Shown here: positions 34,264 through 46,822 of the stretch, piece by piece
Numbering within the stretch: the stretch's first letter is position 1
How the letters are laid out: the number at the start of each line of letters is the position of its first letter
NCBI GenBank assembly: GCA_029862005.1
Contig: JAOTYD010000001.1
Location: forward strand, 1-64,000
DNA length: 64,000 bases
DNA from: Gammaproteobacteria bacterium
Lineage (GTDB): Bacteria; Pseudomonadota; Gammaproteobacteria; GCA-001735895
Direction: 5' to 3'
The notes under the pieces: generated by a model
What the model was told of the DNA's origin: nothing
Databases searched by the model: none
Seen by the model: the letters and a program-made list of their open reading frames with translations, nothing else
Program-made: the position numbers and the translations under genes

Positions 34264-35199
34264 ATGTACGGTAATTTCGCTTTCTGGGTATCGATTGCAA
34301 TCGCGATCGTCGTCATTCTCGTCATTTTCAAAACCGCGGTGGTGGTGCCGCAACAAAGCGCCTTTGTGGTCGAAAGCCTGGGTAAATACAGCCGCACGCT
34401 GCGCGCGGGCTTTCACATCCTGATACCGTTTATCGAACGGGTAGCCTATCGGCATAGCCTTAAGGAGCTGGCGCTCGATATCCCCGAGCAGGTCTGTATT
34501 ACCAACGATAATGTGCAGGTCGGGGTCGACGGCGTGCTCTACCTGCAGGTGCTCGACCCGGAACGCGCTTCGTACGGCATTTCTGACTACGTGTTTGCGA
34601 TCTCGCAGCTAGCGCAAACCACGCTGCGGAGCGAAATCGGCAAGATCGCGCTGGATCGAACCTTCGAGGAGCGCGCGATGATAAACGCCAGCGTCGTCGC
34701 CGAACTCGACAAGGCATCGGACCCCTGGGGCGTCAAGGTTTTGCGTTACGAGATCAAGAACATCAATCCTCCACAGGATGTGCTCAGTGCGATGGAAAAA
34801 CAGATGCGCGCGGAACGTGAAAAACGTGCGGTGATCCTGACTTCCGAAGGTGAGCGGGATGCCAAGATCAACGAGGCCGAGGGTGAAAAGCAGCGCGTCA
34901 TCAAGGAATCGGAGGCCGCCAAGCAGCAACAGATCAACGAGGCCGCGGGTGAAGCCGAGGCGATACTCGCGGTAGCTACCGCAACCTCGAAGGGATTATA
35001 CCGGGTAGCCCAATCGCTGGTCGTCGAGGGTGGCGATGCCGCGATGCATCTGCGCATCGCCGAGGCTTACATCACGCAGTTCGGCAACCTGGCCAAGGAG
35101 GGCAATACCCTGGTCGTGCCATCGAACCTGACCGACCTGTCGTCGATGATTGCGCTGGCAACCACCATTGCGAAAAAAGAGCCGCCCGGGACGGTTTAA
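34264..35199 (+). CDS. SPFH/stomatin-like protein (QmcA type)
   Basis: A 311-residue inner-membrane protein with one N-terminal helix (about 3-22), then an SPFH domain (VVPQQSAFVVESLGKYSRTLRAG region, seen as QQSAFVVESLGKY and GFHILIPFIERVAYR), and a charged coiled coil (REKRAVILTSEGERDAKINE region) ending in the YITQFGNLAKEGNTLVVPSN tail typical of QmcA/YbbK. An earlier ATG at 34252 is in frame, but GGAG lies eight bases before 34264. It forms oligomeric membrane rings and is thought to help organise membranes or proteolysis with NfeD. Confidence 0.92.
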   Translation: MYGNFAFWVSIAIAIVVILVIFKTAVVVPQQSAFVVESLGKYSRTLRAGFHILIPFIERVAYRHSLKELALDIPEQVCITNDNVQVGVDGVLYLQVLDPERASYGISDYVFAISQLAQTTLRSEIGKIALDRTFEERAMINASVVAELDKASDPWGVKVLRYEIKNINPPQDVLSAMEKQMRAEREKRAVILTSEGERDAKINEAEGEKQRVIKESEAAKQQQINEAAGEAEAILAVATATSKGLYRVAQSLVVEGGDAAMHLRIAEAYITQFGNLAKEGNTLVVPSNLTDLSSMIALATTIAKKEPPGTV

Positions 35200-35871
35200 T
35201 TGGGTAACAGTTTTGACCTGATTATCTTCGATTGCGACGGGGTGCTGGTTAACAGCGAGCGCGTCGCTAACGAAGTGTTCGCGAGTGTACTGGAAGAGGT
35301 TTGCGGCCTGCAGTTCACCCTCGAAGACATGTTCGATACCTTCGTCGGACACTCACGCGATCAGTGCCTGCAAAAAATCGAGGCCATCATCGGCGAGCCA
35401 CCCCCTCCAGAACTTGATCGTCGCTACCAGCAGGATATCAATCGCGCACTGGCAGAATCCGTTGCCGCGATCGACGGCATCGAAACTGTATTGGAGCAGC
35501 TGGCCCTGCCTTATTGCGTTGCATCGAGTGGCTCCCACGACAAGATGCGCTTGACCCTGGGTAAAACCGACCTGATCCGCTTTTTTACCAATAAGATTTT
35601 CAGTACCAGTGATGTTGAACGCGGCAAACCGCACCCCGATATCTACCTGCATGCCGCGCAGACCATGGGAATCGACGATCCCGGACGCTGCCTCGTCATC
35701 GAAGACAGCCCCATCGGCGTCACTGGCGCGGTCGCCGCGGGCATGAAAGTTTTCGGATTTGCTGAGCTCATGCCCGCGCACAGGCTCCACGGCAGCGGTG
35801 CCCACATCGTGTTTGATCGCATGCACGACCTCCCAGACCTCATCGCCACCCACTCCCCTGGTAGCGAGTAA
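35200..35871 (+). CDS. HAD-superfamily phosphatase/phosphoglucomutase-like hydrolase
   Basis: A 223-residue HAD hydrolase of subfamily IA. Nucleophile and acid Asp are in FDLIIFDCDGVLVNSE; motif II Ser in YCVASSGSHDK; motif III Lys in ERGKPHPDIYL; motif IV in CLVIEDSPIGVTGA. The cap region (about 17-85) resembles beta-phosphoglucomutase or 6-phosphogluconate phosphatase. The start is TTG at 35200, directly after the SPFH stop codon, so it probably ends the same operon. The substrate is unknown. Confidence 0.9.
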   Translation: MGNSFDLIIFDCDGVLVNSERVANEVFASVLEEVCGLQFTLEDMFDTFVGHSRDQCLQKIEAIIGEPPPPELDRRYQQDINRALAESVAAIDGIETVLEQLALPYCVASSGSHDKMRLTLGKTDLIRFFTNKIFSTSDVERGKPHPDIYLHAAQTMGIDDPGRCLVIEDSPIGVTGAVAAGMKVFGFAELMPAHRLHGSGAHIVFDRMHDLPDLIATHSPGSE

Positions 35872-35928
35872 CGTCACCTCCCTTTCACCGGAATGACCCC
35901 CTTTGTTTCCAAAGTTAGTAAGGTTGGA

Positions 35929-36058
35929 GCTACGTCGGGTATATGCCTCCAAAAGTGTAGCGCGGCAGGGATGCCGCGCTCCAAGCGATCCCATGGATGG
36001 GCCAACTGGCGCTCGCGCCAGTTGGAAGCGACTTTTGGAGGCATATACCCGACGTAGC
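35929..36058 (+). repeat. Structured inverted-repeat element, copy 2
   Basis: Perfect 28-bp terminal arms (35929-35956 and 36031-36058). Inside are hairpin A at 35959-35980 (AGCGCGGCA / TGCCGCGCT, loop GGGA) and hairpin B at 36002-36025 (CCAACTGGCGC / GCGCCAGTTGG, loop TC), with an ATCCCATGGAT block between them. The whole can fold into a three-way junction. It is inverted relative to copy 1; together the two copies bracket the NfeD-SPFH-HAD genes. It ends 16 bases before the mnmG promoter. Confidence 0.9.
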
Positions 36059-36073
36059 GTTCGAAGCGATTTT

Positions 36074-36102
36074 TTGGAAAAGGCGGACTATTGCGCTAGA
36101 AT
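36074..36102 (+). promoter_or_regulatory. Sigma-70-like promoter for mnmG
   Basis: TTGGAA (36074-36079), 17-bp spacer, TAGAAT (36097-36102), 29 bases before ATG 36132. Confidence 0.55.
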
Positions 36103-36131
36103 GCGCGCCCTTTTTGGTATTATGACCGGTT

Positions 36132-38021
36132 ATGGAATTTAACAAGCGTTTCGATGTGATTGTGGTCGGCGGCGGGCATGCGGGCACCGAGGCCGCGCTC
36201 GCGGCTGCGCGCATGGGTGTCGAGACGCTGCTGCTGACACACAGTATCGAAACCCTGGGGCAGATGTCCTGCAATCCGGCAATCGGTGGTATTGGCAAGG
36301 GTCACCTGGTCAAGGAAATCGATGCCCTCGGTGGCGAAATGGCACTTGCCGCCGACAAGGCCGGTATCCAGTTCAGAATACTGAATCGCCGTAAGGGTCC
36401 CGCGGTGCGCGCGACACGCGCCCAGGCCGACCGCCAACTGTACCGCATGGCGATTCGCGAAAAGCTCGAAAACCAGCCGGGCCTGTCGATATTCCAGCAG
36501 CCCGTGGTTGACCTGCTCGAAAACGGAACTGCGATTGAAGGTGTAGTGACACAAATGGGGGTACGTTTTTATGCACCCTGCGTGGTACTGACCGTCGGCA
36601 CCTTTCTCGATGGTAAGATTCACATCGGTGATTCGAACTATGCCGGCGGGCGTGCCGGTGATCCGCCGGCGACCGCACTCGCCGAACGACTGCGCGCGCG
36701 TCCGTTTCGAATCGGTCGTTTAAAGACCGGGACCCCGCCACGCATCGATCGCAAAACAATCGATTTCACGCGGCTCGAGGAACAGCCTGGCGATGATCCA
36801 CTGCCGGTATTTTCAACCATGGGTAGCCTCGATTTGCACCCGCAGCAGATCAGTTGTCATATCACCCATACCAATGCAAAAACCCACGATATCATCCGCG
36901 AAAGTCTGCACCGATCGCCGCTGTTCAGTGGTGACATCGAGGGTGTTGGTCCGCGCTATTGTCCATCGATCGAAGATAAAGTCGTGCGCTTCGCTGACAA
37001 GAATTCGCACCAGGTATTTGTTGAGCCCGAGGGCCTGAAACTCGGCGAGATTTACCCCAACGGGATATCCACCAGCCTGCCCTTTGACGTGCAGTGCAAG
37101 CTCGTGAACAGCATGGTCGGATTCGAACAAGCGCAAATAACGCGCCCGGGATACGCGATCGAGTACGATTATTTTGATCCACGCGATCTGCGCACAACGC
37201 TGGAAACCCGGTTCATCGAAGGGCTGTATTTTGCCGGGCAAATCAACGGCACGACCGGTTACGAAGAGGCGGCGGCGCAGGGGTTGATGGCGGGTGCCAA
37301 TGCCGCGGCGAGGGTGCAGGGTAAGAAGCCGCTTGAACTGAAGCGTTCAGAAGCTTACCTGGGAGTGCTGGTCGATGATTTGATCACGCGCGGCACCAAC
37401 GAACCTTATCGCATGTTTACTTCGCGCGCCGAGTACCGGCTGATGCTGCGCGAAGACAACGCGGACCTGCGTCTGACCGAAACCGGGCGTGAACTCGGTC
37501 TGGTCGAAGACGAGCGCTGGCAGTCTTTCGAACAGTACCGTGAACAGCTCGAACGTTTGAACCAGGCACTGCGCGATCAATGGTTACGGCCCGATACGGA
37601 CGCTGCCCTGGCCCTGGGTGAAGTTTTACGCAAGCCGGTAACGCGTGAATATCGATATAGCGAAATGCTGAAACGCCCCGAAATTGAAATCGGTCACCTG
37701 ATACCTTTTATCAAAGATAGCGGGTCTTTTCCGCCAAAGGTACACGCCCAGGCCGAGGTCAATGCCAAGTACGCCGGCTATCTTGATCGCCAGCAACAGG
37801 AAATTGAAAAAGCCACTCAGCACGAGCAAACCGAGTTACCAGAAGACCTCGACTACAGCGAGGTCCGCGGGCTTTCCAATGAAGTTTGCCAGAAGCTGGC
37901 GCAGCATCGTCCGGCCACGATTGGTCAGGCAAGCCGCATTTCAGGTATTACCCCGGCCGCTATTTCTTTGTTATTGGTGCACCTGAAGCGGCATCAGTAC
38001 CAGGCCAGAAAGACGGCTTGA
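36132..38021 (+). CDS. mnmG: tRNA uridine-34 carboxymethylaminomethyl enzyme MnmG
   Basis: A 629-residue flavoprotein that, with MnmE, modifies uridine 34 of certain tRNAs. FAD-binding motif [21 protein letters not shown] near the start ([11 protein letters not shown]), then [20 protein letters not shown] with a catalytic Cys, [22 protein letters not shown], and [16 protein letters not shown]. Full length. It heads the standard mnmG-rsmG-parA-parB-atp block close to the replication origin in many gammaproteobacteria. Confidence 0.98.
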   Translation: MEFNKRFDVIVVGGGHAGTEAALAAARMGVETLLLTHSIETLGQMSCNPAIGGIGKGHLVKEIDALGGEMALAADKAGIQFRILNRRKGPAVRATRAQADRQLYRMAIREKLENQPGLSIFQQPVVDLLENGTAIEGVVTQMGVRFYAPCVVLTVGTFLDGKIHIGDSNYAGGRAGDPPATALAERLRARPFRIGRLKTGTPPRIDRKTIDFTRLEEQPGDDPLPVFSTMGSLDLHPQQISCHITHTNAKTHDIIRESLHRSPLFSGDIEGVGPRYCPSIEDKVVRFADKNSHQVFVEPEGLKLGEIYPNGISTSLPFDVQCKLVNSMVGFEQAQITRPGYAIEYDYFDPRDLRTTLETRFIEGLYFAGQINGTTGYEEAAAQGLMAGANAAARVQGKKPLELKRSEAYLGVLVDDLITRGTNEPYRMFTSRAEYRLMLREDNADLRLTETGRELGLVEDERWQSFEQYREQLERLNQALRDQWLRPDTDAALALGEVLRKPVTREYRYSEMLKRPEIEIGHLIPFIKDSGSFPPKVHAQAEVNAKYAGYLDRQQQEIEKATQHEQTELPEDLDYSEVRGLSNEVCQKLAQHRPATIGQASRISGITPAAISLLLVHLKRHQYQARKTA

Positions 38022-38648
38022 ATGAATCTCGCTGGTGAACTCCGCGCAGGTACCGAGGCGCTGGGAATCACGCTCCAACAATCTCAGCACGATCAATTAC
38101 TCGAGTACCTGCGGCTTCTTGAAAAGTGGAACCAGGTTTATAACCTGACCTCGATTCGCGGATTACCGCGCATGCTGAGCTATCACTTGCTGGACAGTCT
38201 CTCGGTTTTGCCACTGCTGGTTAACGGCCGGAAAGCGATTGATGTCGGTAGCGGTGCGGGTCTGCCAGGAATTCCGCTTGCAATTGCCATGCCTGACGTC
38301 ATCTGGATTCTTCTCGACAGCAATGCGCGCAAGACTCGATTCATACGCCAGGCGATTGCGCATTGTGGTCTGAAAAATGCGCAAGTTGTACAGTCACGGG
38401 TTCAGGACTATCATGCGCCGGACGCGCTGGATTTCATCGTTAGCCGTGCCTATGCACCGCTGGCGGAATTTTGCGATAGCGTCGCCCACTTGATGGAACC
38501 TAAAACCCGATTGATTACCATGAAAACCGGACTCAGGCAGGAAGAGGTAAAGCAGCTGGATACCGGCAGGTTTGCCTACAAAGAGAAAACCATAAAAGTA
38601 CCCGGCATCGTCGAAAGCCGCAGCCTGGTTACAATTAGCGCGCTATGA
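38022..38648 (+). CDS. rsmG: 16S rRNA G527 methyltransferase
   Basis: A 208-residue SAM-dependent enzyme that makes 7-methylguanosine at 16S position 527 (GidB). Marks: LLEKWNQVYNLTSIR, HLLDSLSVLPLL, motif I AIDVGSGAGLPGIPLAI, VWILLDSNARKTRF and VSRAYAPLAEFCD. The ATG immediately follows the mnmG stop codon, and the stop overlaps the parA start by four bases, so it is translationally linked on both sides. Confidence 0.97.
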   Translation: MNLAGELRAGTEALGITLQQSQHDQLLEYLRLLEKWNQVYNLTSIRGLPRMLSYHLLDSLSVLPLLVNGRKAIDVGSGAGLPGIPLAIAMPDVIWILLDSNARKTRFIRQAIAHCGLKNAQVVQSRVQDYHAPDALDFIVSRAYAPLAEFCDSVAHLMEPKTRLITMKTGLRQEEVKQLDTGRFAYKEKTIKVPGIVESRSLVTISAL

Positions 38649-39433
38649 CCAGGACCATTACCATAGCCAATCAAAAAGGCGGGGTTGGTAAAACCACCAC
38701 CACGGTCAACCTCGCGGCCGCACTGGCGGCAACCAGGCGACGGGTATTGCTGGTCGATATGGATCCACAGGGTAATGCCACTATGGGCAGCGGGATCGAT
38801 AAAAATGAATTGATACTCAGTGTCTGCGATGTGTTGCTCGGCGAAGCCAGCGCGACCCAGGCGTTACAATATTCGAGCGGGGCCGGTTACGATATTTTAC
38901 CGTCCAATGCTGATCTTACCGCGGCCGAGGTGCAGCTGGTGAACAAGATCGGTCGTGAACGGCAGTTGACACTTGCCCTCGAAACGTTACGCGACAACTA
39001 CGAATATATCCTTATTGATTGTCCGCCATCATTGAATATGCTGACGGTCAATGCGCTGGTTGCCGCCGATGGTGTTATGATTCCGATGCAATGCGAATAC
39101 TACGCGCTCGAAGGCCTGTCCTCGTTGCTCGATACGATCGAGCAGATCCGCATCAGCGTCAACCCGGAAATTCGGCTCGAAGGCTTGCTGCGCACGATGT
39201 ATGACCCGCGTAACAACCTTTCCGGTGATGTTTCCAATGAACTGGTCGAGCATTTTGGCGATCGCGTGTATCGCACTGTAATCCCGCGCAATGTCGCGCT
39301 TGCCGAGGCTCCGAGTTATGGCCAAACGATCTTGAACTACAGTAAGAATTCGCGCGGCTCGATGGCCTATCTTGCGCTGGCCGGAGAAGTGCTGCGGCGG
39401 GATGCCAAGCAAAACCATTACCTGACACAATGA
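38645..39433 (+). CDS. parA: Chromosome-partition ATPase ParA
   Basis: A 262-residue Walker-type ATPase (Soj). The deviant Walker A is QKGGVGKTTTTVNLAAALA with both signature lysines. Walker A' is VLLVDMDPQGNAT and Walker B YILIDCPPSLNML. It acts with ParB and parS sites in origin segregation. No N-terminal DNA-binding extension is present, so this is the chromosomal type. It overlaps rsmG and parB by four bases each. Confidence 0.96.
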   Translation: MTRTITIANQKGGVGKTTTTVNLAAALAATRRRVLLVDMDPQGNATMGSGIDKNELILSVCDVLLGEASATQALQYSSGAGYDILPSNADLTAAEVQLVNKIGRERQLTLALETLRDNYEYILIDCPPSLNMLTVNALVAADGVMIPMQCEYYALEGLSSLLDTIEQIRISVNPEIRLEGLLRTMYDPRNNLSGDVSNELVEHFGDRVYRTVIPRNVALAEAPSYGQTILNYSKNSRGSMAYLALAGEVLRRDAKQNHYLTQ

Positions 39434-40302
39434 CTACTATGAAAAAAAAGCGCCTCGGAAGAGGACTCGGATCGTTAATCGGTAATCTCGATGATCTCAC
39501 CGCCGAGGCAGGTAGGGATCAGTTAACCGGCCTGACTGAAATTGATATCGATCGGATTCAGCGTGGCAAGTACCAGCCACGGCAGGTATTTGAACAGGAG
39601 TCCCTGCAGGAACTGGCTGATTCGATTCGCGTCCAGGGCATCGTGCAACCCATTGTCGTTCGCGCCGAGGGCAGCCATTTCGAACTGGTAGCAGGTGAAC
39701 GACGCTGGCGCGCCGCGCAGCTTGCCGGTTTGCAGAAAATACCTGCGGTAATTCGTGAGCTGGATGCAAAATCGGCCGCCGCCATCGGCCTGATCGAAAA
39801 TATCCAGCGCGAGGATTTAAACCCGCTCGAGCAGGCACAGGCATTTTCGCGCTTGATTGAAGAATTTGACCTTACGCATCAACAGGTTGCGGATTCTGTG
39901 GGGCGCTCTCGCGCAGCCGTCAGCAACCTGCTGCGCCTGCTCGATCTTGCCGAACCGGTTAAACAGCAGGTCAACAAGGGCTTGCTCGACATGGGACATG
40001 CGCGTGCGCTGCTGGCGCTCATTCGCCATGACCAGATCGAAATTGCCAAACTGGTCGTCAATCGCGGCCTGTCGGTGCGGGAAACCGAATTGCTGGTTAA
40101 AAGAACGCTGGCCGCCGCAAACACTGTAAAAGTCAAACCGAAGGCCTCGGATCCTGACATCAAACGGCTGGAGAACCAGATCAGTGAAAAGCTGGGCGCA
40201 AATGTCAAAATCAGGCCGGGGAAAAAGGGCTCCGGACAGCTTGTAATCAGCTTTCACAGTGCCGCAGAACTCGATGGAATCCTCGAACATTTGTCTTTAT
40301 AA
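39430..40302 (+). CDS. parB: Chromosome-partition protein ParB
   Basis: A 290-residue CTP-dependent DNA clamp. N-terminal KKKRLGRGLGSLIG is the ParA-contact segment; the CTP-binding domain contains GIVQPIVVR and GERRWRAAQLAG; NIQREDLNPLEQAQAF and the HTH THQQVADSVGRSRAAVSNLLRL bind parS; and a C-terminal dimerisation domain follows. No parS-like TGTTTCACGTGAAACA was noticed in this window. It is followed by a promoter and the atp operon. Confidence 0.96.
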   Translation: MTTMKKKRLGRGLGSLIGNLDDLTAEAGRDQLTGLTEIDIDRIQRGKYQPRQVFEQESLQELADSIRVQGIVQPIVVRAEGSHFELVAGERRWRAAQLAGLQKIPAVIRELDAKSAAAIGLIENIQREDLNPLEQAQAFSRLIEEFDLTHQQVADSVGRSRAAVSNLLRLLDLAEPVKQQVNKGLLDMGHARALLALIRHDQIEIAKLVVNRGLSVRETELLVKRTLAAANTVKVKPKASDPDIKRLENQISEKLGANVKIRPGKKGSGQLVISFHSAAELDGILEHLSL

Positions 40303-40320
40303 ATATATTTGTTCGGGTCA

Positions 40321-40350
40321 TTGATTATTCTCGTTTAACTCGTTTATACT
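40321..40350 (+). promoter_or_regulatory. Sigma-70-like promoter of the atp operon
   Basis: TTGATT (40321-40326), 18-bp spacer, TATACT (40345-40350). It gives a leader of about 50 bases before atpI at 40406 and sits in the only sizeable gap between parB and the atp genes. Confidence 0.6.
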
Positions 40351-40405
40351 CTTGATCCGCTTTTTCAGACGGGTACTGAGGCTCGGATTGTGCCTGTAAA
40401 AAGCG

Positions 40406-40765
40406 ATGAAAAATCAGATTACTAGGATACTGGTCTTTCAATACATTCTGGGGGCTACTTACCTGATAGTTACAGGTCTCTGGGATATAGCGTTTATGCC
40501 ATCGGCCCTGGTTGGATGCCTCGCCGCGCTGTTACCGAAAACATATTTCAGTATCAGAATGCTGCGAGTGACAGAAAATAATAATGCGCCGCAATGGTTG
40601 GGTTACGTGTATCGGTCCGCGATCGGGAAATGGGTGATCATGAGCATGATACTGGTGCTTGCCTTCACTTCGGGTTATTCCTGGGATCCGGTTGTTTTGT
40701 TTGTCGGGTTTGTAATGATCCAGCTATCCGGCTGGTTTGCACCGTTTGTTACAAAAGGTAATTGA
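40406..40765 (+). CDS. atpI: ATP synthase accessory protein I
   Basis: A 119-residue membrane protein with four helices, first in the atp operon. Typical AtpI features are a helix that includes GLWDIAFMPSALVGCLAALLP and the final pair near ISMILVLAFTSGYSWDP and FVMIQLSGW. AtpI helps assemble the c-ring and may transport Mg2+. It is followed six bases later by atpB. The sequence is poorly conserved in general, so the call rests partly on position. Confidence 0.88.
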   Translation: MKNQITRILVFQYILGATYLIVTGLWDIAFMPSALVGCLAALLPKTYFSIRMLRVTENNNAPQWLGYVYRSAIGKWVIMSMILVLAFTSGYSWDPVVLFVGFVMIQLSGWFAPFVTKGN

Positions 40766-41614
<849 letters not shown>

Positions 41615-41627
41615 ACTTTATATTTAA

Positions 41628-41885
<258 letters not shown>

Positions 41886-41922
41886 GCGCGACAGGCCTGA
41901 CATTTAAAGCGAGGACAGCAAT

Positions 41923-42393
41923 ATGAATTTCAATGCGACGCTGATAGGGCAAACCATCACCTTTATCGTGTTTGTCTGGTTCTGCATGAAATATATATGG
42001 CCACCACTCATGGCAGCACTGGAAGAGCGTAATGCTCGAATTTCAGAGGGCCTGGCCGCAGCACAACGTGGTCAACAGGACCTGGAAGAGGCCCAGGCGA
42101 AAGTCAGCGACAGCCTGAAAGATGCCAAGCAACAGGCACAGGAAATTATCAACCAGGCGCAGAAACGTGCCAACGAGATCGTCGACGAGGCCAAGGACGC
42201 CGCGCGTGAAGAAGCCGATAAAATCAAGGCCGCGGCCAGCGCCGATATCGATCAGCAAATCAATTCGGCACGCGACGAACTGCGCAAAGAGGTATCCTCG
42301 ATAGCGCTCGCCGGTGCCGGTCAGATCCTGAAGCGCGAAGTCGATGCCAATGCGCATGCGGCTGTGCTTGATGAACTGGTTGCCCAGATTTAG
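41923..42393 (+). CDS. atpF: F0F1 ATP synthase subunit b
   Basis: A 156-residue peripheral stalk subunit. One N-terminal membrane helix (about 5-25, [20 protein letters not shown]) is followed by a long charged coiled coil rich in Ala, Glu, Gln and Lys. It dimerises and links subunit a to delta. Length matches E. coli AtpF. It is followed ten bases later by atpH. Confidence 0.97.
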   Translation: MNFNATLIGQTITFIVFVWFCMKYIWPPLMAALEERNARISEGLAAAQRGQQDLEEAQAKVSDSLKDAKQQAQEIINQAQKRANEIVDEAKDAAREEADKIKAAASADIDQQINSARDELRKEVSSIALAGAGQILKREVDANAHAAVLDELVAQI

Positions 42394-42403
42394 GGTTTAG
42401 AAG

Positions 42404-42949
42404 ATGGCTGATTTTGAAACCGCCGCCCGACCCTACGCCAGGGCTATTTTCGAACTGGCGAGTGACGAAGGCAAGCTGGATCAATGGCAGAATAACCTGC
42501 GGTTGGCCGCCGCGATTGCGGCGGACGAATCCATGAAGACTTTTCTGGAGCAGCCTGACGTGCTACCGCGGGAGCTGGGCGTACTGTTCCTGTCGGTACT
42601 CGAGGGTGCCGGGGTCGAGGACGATGGTGACTTTGGCAACACCGTCCGCCTGCTTGCTGAAAACCGACGCCTGGCGGCGCTGCCGGCAATTGCCGATGTG
42701 TTTACCAACCTCAAGCAGGAGGCCGAGGGCAAAATCGAAGTGCGGGTCAGAAGTGCCCAGGCCTTGAGTGCCGAGCAACAGGAAAGTATCGCCAGCAGCA
42801 TGGCCAAACGGCTCGGTAAGGAAGTCAGCATTACGACCGAAGTAGATGACAGTTTGATCGCCGGTGCGATCGTCACCGCGGGTGATCTTGTTATCGATGG
42901 TTCGGCCAGCGGGCGCATGGAAAAATTAACCATAGCGGTCAACAAATAA
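42404..42949 (+). CDS. atpH: F0F1 ATP synthase subunit delta
   Basis: A 181-residue stator subunit. N-terminal TAARPYARAIFELA (seen as ARPYARAIFELASDEG) is the six-helix bundle that binds the alpha subunit. C-terminal EVRVRSAQALSAEQQES and EVDDSLIAGAIVTAGDLVIDGS match the family. It connects the b stalk to the F1 head. Confidence 0.97.
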   Translation: MADFETAARPYARAIFELASDEGKLDQWQNNLRLAAAIAADESMKTFLEQPDVLPRELGVLFLSVLEGAGVEDDGDFGNTVRLLAENRRLAALPAIADVFTNLKQEAEGKIEVRVRSAQALSAEQQESIASSMAKRLGKEVSITTEVDDSLIAGAIVTAGDLVIDGSASGRMEKLTIAVNK

Positions 42950-42979
42950 CAGATTTTTACGATTACGGGATAAAACGCG

Positions 42980-44521
42980 ATGCAACTTAATCCGTCAGAA
43001 ATTAGCGAACTTATCAAAGATCGCATCAAGAATTTTGAAAGTGTAGCCGAAGCCAGAACCGAGGGCACAATTGTCAGCCTGATGGACGGCATCGCACGTA
43101 TTCACGGCCTTGCCGACGTCATGTCGGGCGAGATGATCGAGTTTCCAGGCAATACCTACGGTATGGCGCTTAACCTTGAGCGGGACTCGGTTGGCGCGGT
43201 AATTCTGGGTGACTACGAGCACATCTCCGAGGGGGACAAGGTTAAGTGTACTGGGCGGATTCTCGAAGTGCCGGTGGGCGAGCAGATGCTCGGTCGGGTC
43301 GTTAACTCACTCGGGGAACCCATCGACGGCAAGGGCGCTATCGACGCCAAGCAATTCGAACCGATTGAAAAGGTAGCACCTGGCGTTATCGCGCGCCAGT
43401 CGGTATCGCAGCCGGTGCAGACAGGCCTCAAGTCGATTGACGCGATGGTACCGATCGGTCGTGGCCAGCGCGAGTTGATCATCGGTGACCGTCAGACCGG
43501 CAAATCCGCGGTTGCTATCGATGCCATCATCAATCAGAAAGGCACCGGTATCAAGTGTGTCTACGTCGGTATCGGCCAGAAGGCCTCGACGATATCCAAC
43601 GTAGTGCGCAAGCTTGAAGAATTCGGCGCCATGGAGCACACCATCGTGGTCGCGGCGAACGCATCGGACTCGGCGGCACTGCAGTTTATCGCGCCCTATT
43701 CCGGCTGTACCATGGGTGAATACTTCCGCGATCGTGGCGAAGATGCACTGATTGTCTACGACGACCTGACCAAGCAGGCCTGGGCTTATCGCCAGGTTTC
43801 GTTGCTGCTGCGTCGTCCGCCGGGTCGGGAAGCCTACCCGGGTGATGTTTTCTACCTGCACTCACGCTTACTTGAGCGCGCCGCGCGTATCAACCCCGAC
43901 TACGTCGAAAAAATTACCGACGGTAAGATCAAGGGCCAGACCGGTTCGCTGACGGCGCTGCCGATCATCGAAACCCAGGGTGGTGACGTGTCGGCTTTCG
44001 TGCCGACTAACGTTATCTCGATCACCGACGGTCAGATCTTCCTCGAATCGGATCTGTTCAATGCCGGTATCCGGCCTGCGATCAACGCCGGTCTGTCGGT
44101 ATCCCGCGTCGGTGGTGCGGCGCAGACTCCGATCATCAAGAAACTTGGCGGTGGCGTGCGCCTGGCGCTCGCACAGTACCGCGAACTGGCGGCCTTCTCG
44201 CAGTTCGCCTCCGACCTTGACGAAGCCACGCGCAAGCAGCTGGAACGCGGTCAGCGCGTAACCGAACTGATGAAGCAGCGCCAGTATTCACCGATGTCGG
44301 TGGCTGAAATGGCGATCTCGCTGTACGCGGCAAACGAAGGTTATCTCGACGACGTCGTCGTCACCAACGTGGTTGCCTTCGAGGATGCGATGCTCGCACA
44401 TATCCGTTCCAACAAACAGGACATGCTCGACAAGATCAACGAGTCCGGCGATTACAGCGACGATATCGCGGCCGAGATCAAACAGGCAATTGACGACTTC
44501 AAGGCCAACGGCGTTTACTAA
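42980..44521 (+). CDS. atpA: F0F1 ATP synthase subunit alpha
   Basis: A 513-residue nucleotide-binding subunit. Walker [16 protein letters not shown], Walker [16 protein letters not shown], signature [20 protein letters not shown] and Arg finger region [17 protein letters not shown]. Full length; forms the hexamer with beta. Its codon use is strongly biased, as expected for a highly expressed gene. Confidence 0.98.
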   Translation: MQLNPSEISELIKDRIKNFESVAEARTEGTIVSLMDGIARIHGLADVMSGEMIEFPGNTYGMALNLERDSVGAVILGDYEHISEGDKVKCTGRILEVPVGEQMLGRVVNSLGEPIDGKGAIDAKQFEPIEKVAPGVIARQSVSQPVQTGLKSIDAMVPIGRGQRELIIGDRQTGKSAVAIDAIINQKGTGIKCVYVGIGQKASTISNVVRKLEEFGAMEHTIVVAANASDSAALQFIAPYSGCTMGEYFRDRGEDALIVYDDLTKQAWAYRQVSLLLRRPPGREAYPGDVFYLHSRLLERAARINPDYVEKITDGKIKGQTGSLTALPIIETQGGDVSAFVPTNVISITDGQIFLESDLFNAGIRPAINAGLSVSRVGGAAQTPIIKKLGGGVRLALAQYRELAAFSQFASDLDEATRKQLERGQRVTELMKQRQYSPMSVAEMAISLYAANEGYLDDVVVTNVVAFEDAMLAHIRSNKQDMLDKINESGDYSDDIAAEIKQAIDDFKANGVY

Positions 44522-44533
44522 GGGAGCTTAGAT

Positions 44534-45394
44534 ATGGCTGGCGGCAAGGAGATAAAGACCAAGATCACGAGTGTTAAGAATACTCAGAAGATCACCGCGG
44601 CGATGGAAATGGTGGCTGCGAGCAAGATGCGCCGCGCCCAGGACCAGATGTTCGCCGCGCGCCCCTACGCACAGCGTATCGCCGACGTGGTCAGCCATGT
44701 CGCCAGTTCGAATCCCGAGTACAAGCATCCGTTTCTGATCGAGCGTCCGGTCAAGCGCGCCGGAATTGTTGCCGTGGCTACCGACCGGGGGCTTTGCGGT
44801 GGTCTTAATACCAACATGTTTAAAAAGGCGCTCAACCACATCGGGGACCTCGATGAAAAAGGTATTGAAATCGAGGTAGTGACTTTCGGCACCAAGGCGC
44901 TGAACTTCTTCAAGCGCATCGGTGCAAAAGTTGTCGCGGAGACTAGCCATATCGGTGACAGCCCCGAAATCTCGCAAATCATAGGACCGGTGACGACCCT
45001 GTTGAAGAGTTACGAAAAGGGCGAAATCGATGTCATTTACCTGATCGCCAACGAGTTTGTGAACACCATGACCCAGCAGCCGAAGATGGTGCAGCTGGTG
45101 CCGGTGGAACCCGCACCCGACAAGGAGCTCAGCCATCACTGGGATTATATTTACGAGCCCGATTCGAAAGAGGTGCTCGACGGCGTGCTGGAGCGCTATA
45201 TCGAGTCGCTGGTGTACTGGGCCGTGGTCGAGAACGTGGCCTGCGAAATGGCGGCACGCATGCTGGCGATGAAAAACGCAACCGATAACGCCGGTGCGAT
45301 GATCGACGAGCTGCAGTTAATTTATAACCGCGAGCGCCAGGCTTCGATTACGCAGGAAATCAGCGAAATCGTCGGCGGCGCGGCGGCAGTTTAA
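44534..45394 (+). CDS. atpG: F0F1 ATP synthase subunit gamma
   Basis: A 286-residue central shaft subunit. N-terminal helix [18 protein letters not shown] and [18 protein letters not shown]; middle [16 protein letters not shown]-terminal helix [18 protein letters not shown], with the signature region ending [18 protein letters not shown]. Both long terminal helices are intact. Confidence 0.98.
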   Translation: MAGGKEIKTKITSVKNTQKITAAMEMVAASKMRRAQDQMFAARPYAQRIADVVSHVASSNPEYKHPFLIERPVKRAGIVAVATDRGLCGGLNTNMFKKALNHIGDLDEKGIEIEVVTFGTKALNFFKRIGAKVVAETSHIGDSPEISQIIGPVTTLLKSYEKGEIDVIYLIANEFVNTMTQQPKMVQLVPVEPAPDKELSHHWDYIYEPDSKEVLDGVLERYIESLVYWAVVENVACEMAARMLAMKNATDNAGAMIDELQLIYNRERQASITQEISEIVGGAAAV

Positions 45395-45430
45395 GACTTT
45401 TTACGCATATTGAGATTGACAGAGGAATAA

Positions 45431-46813
<1,383 letters not shown>

Positions 46814-46822
46814 GGTAACGTC

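Noticed and set aside
36132-40302. Replication origin or parS site near mnmG-rsmG-parA-parB
   Set aside because: The gene order suggests nearness to oriC, but no cluster of DnaA boxes, dnaA gene or TGTTTCACGTGAAACA motif was seen.
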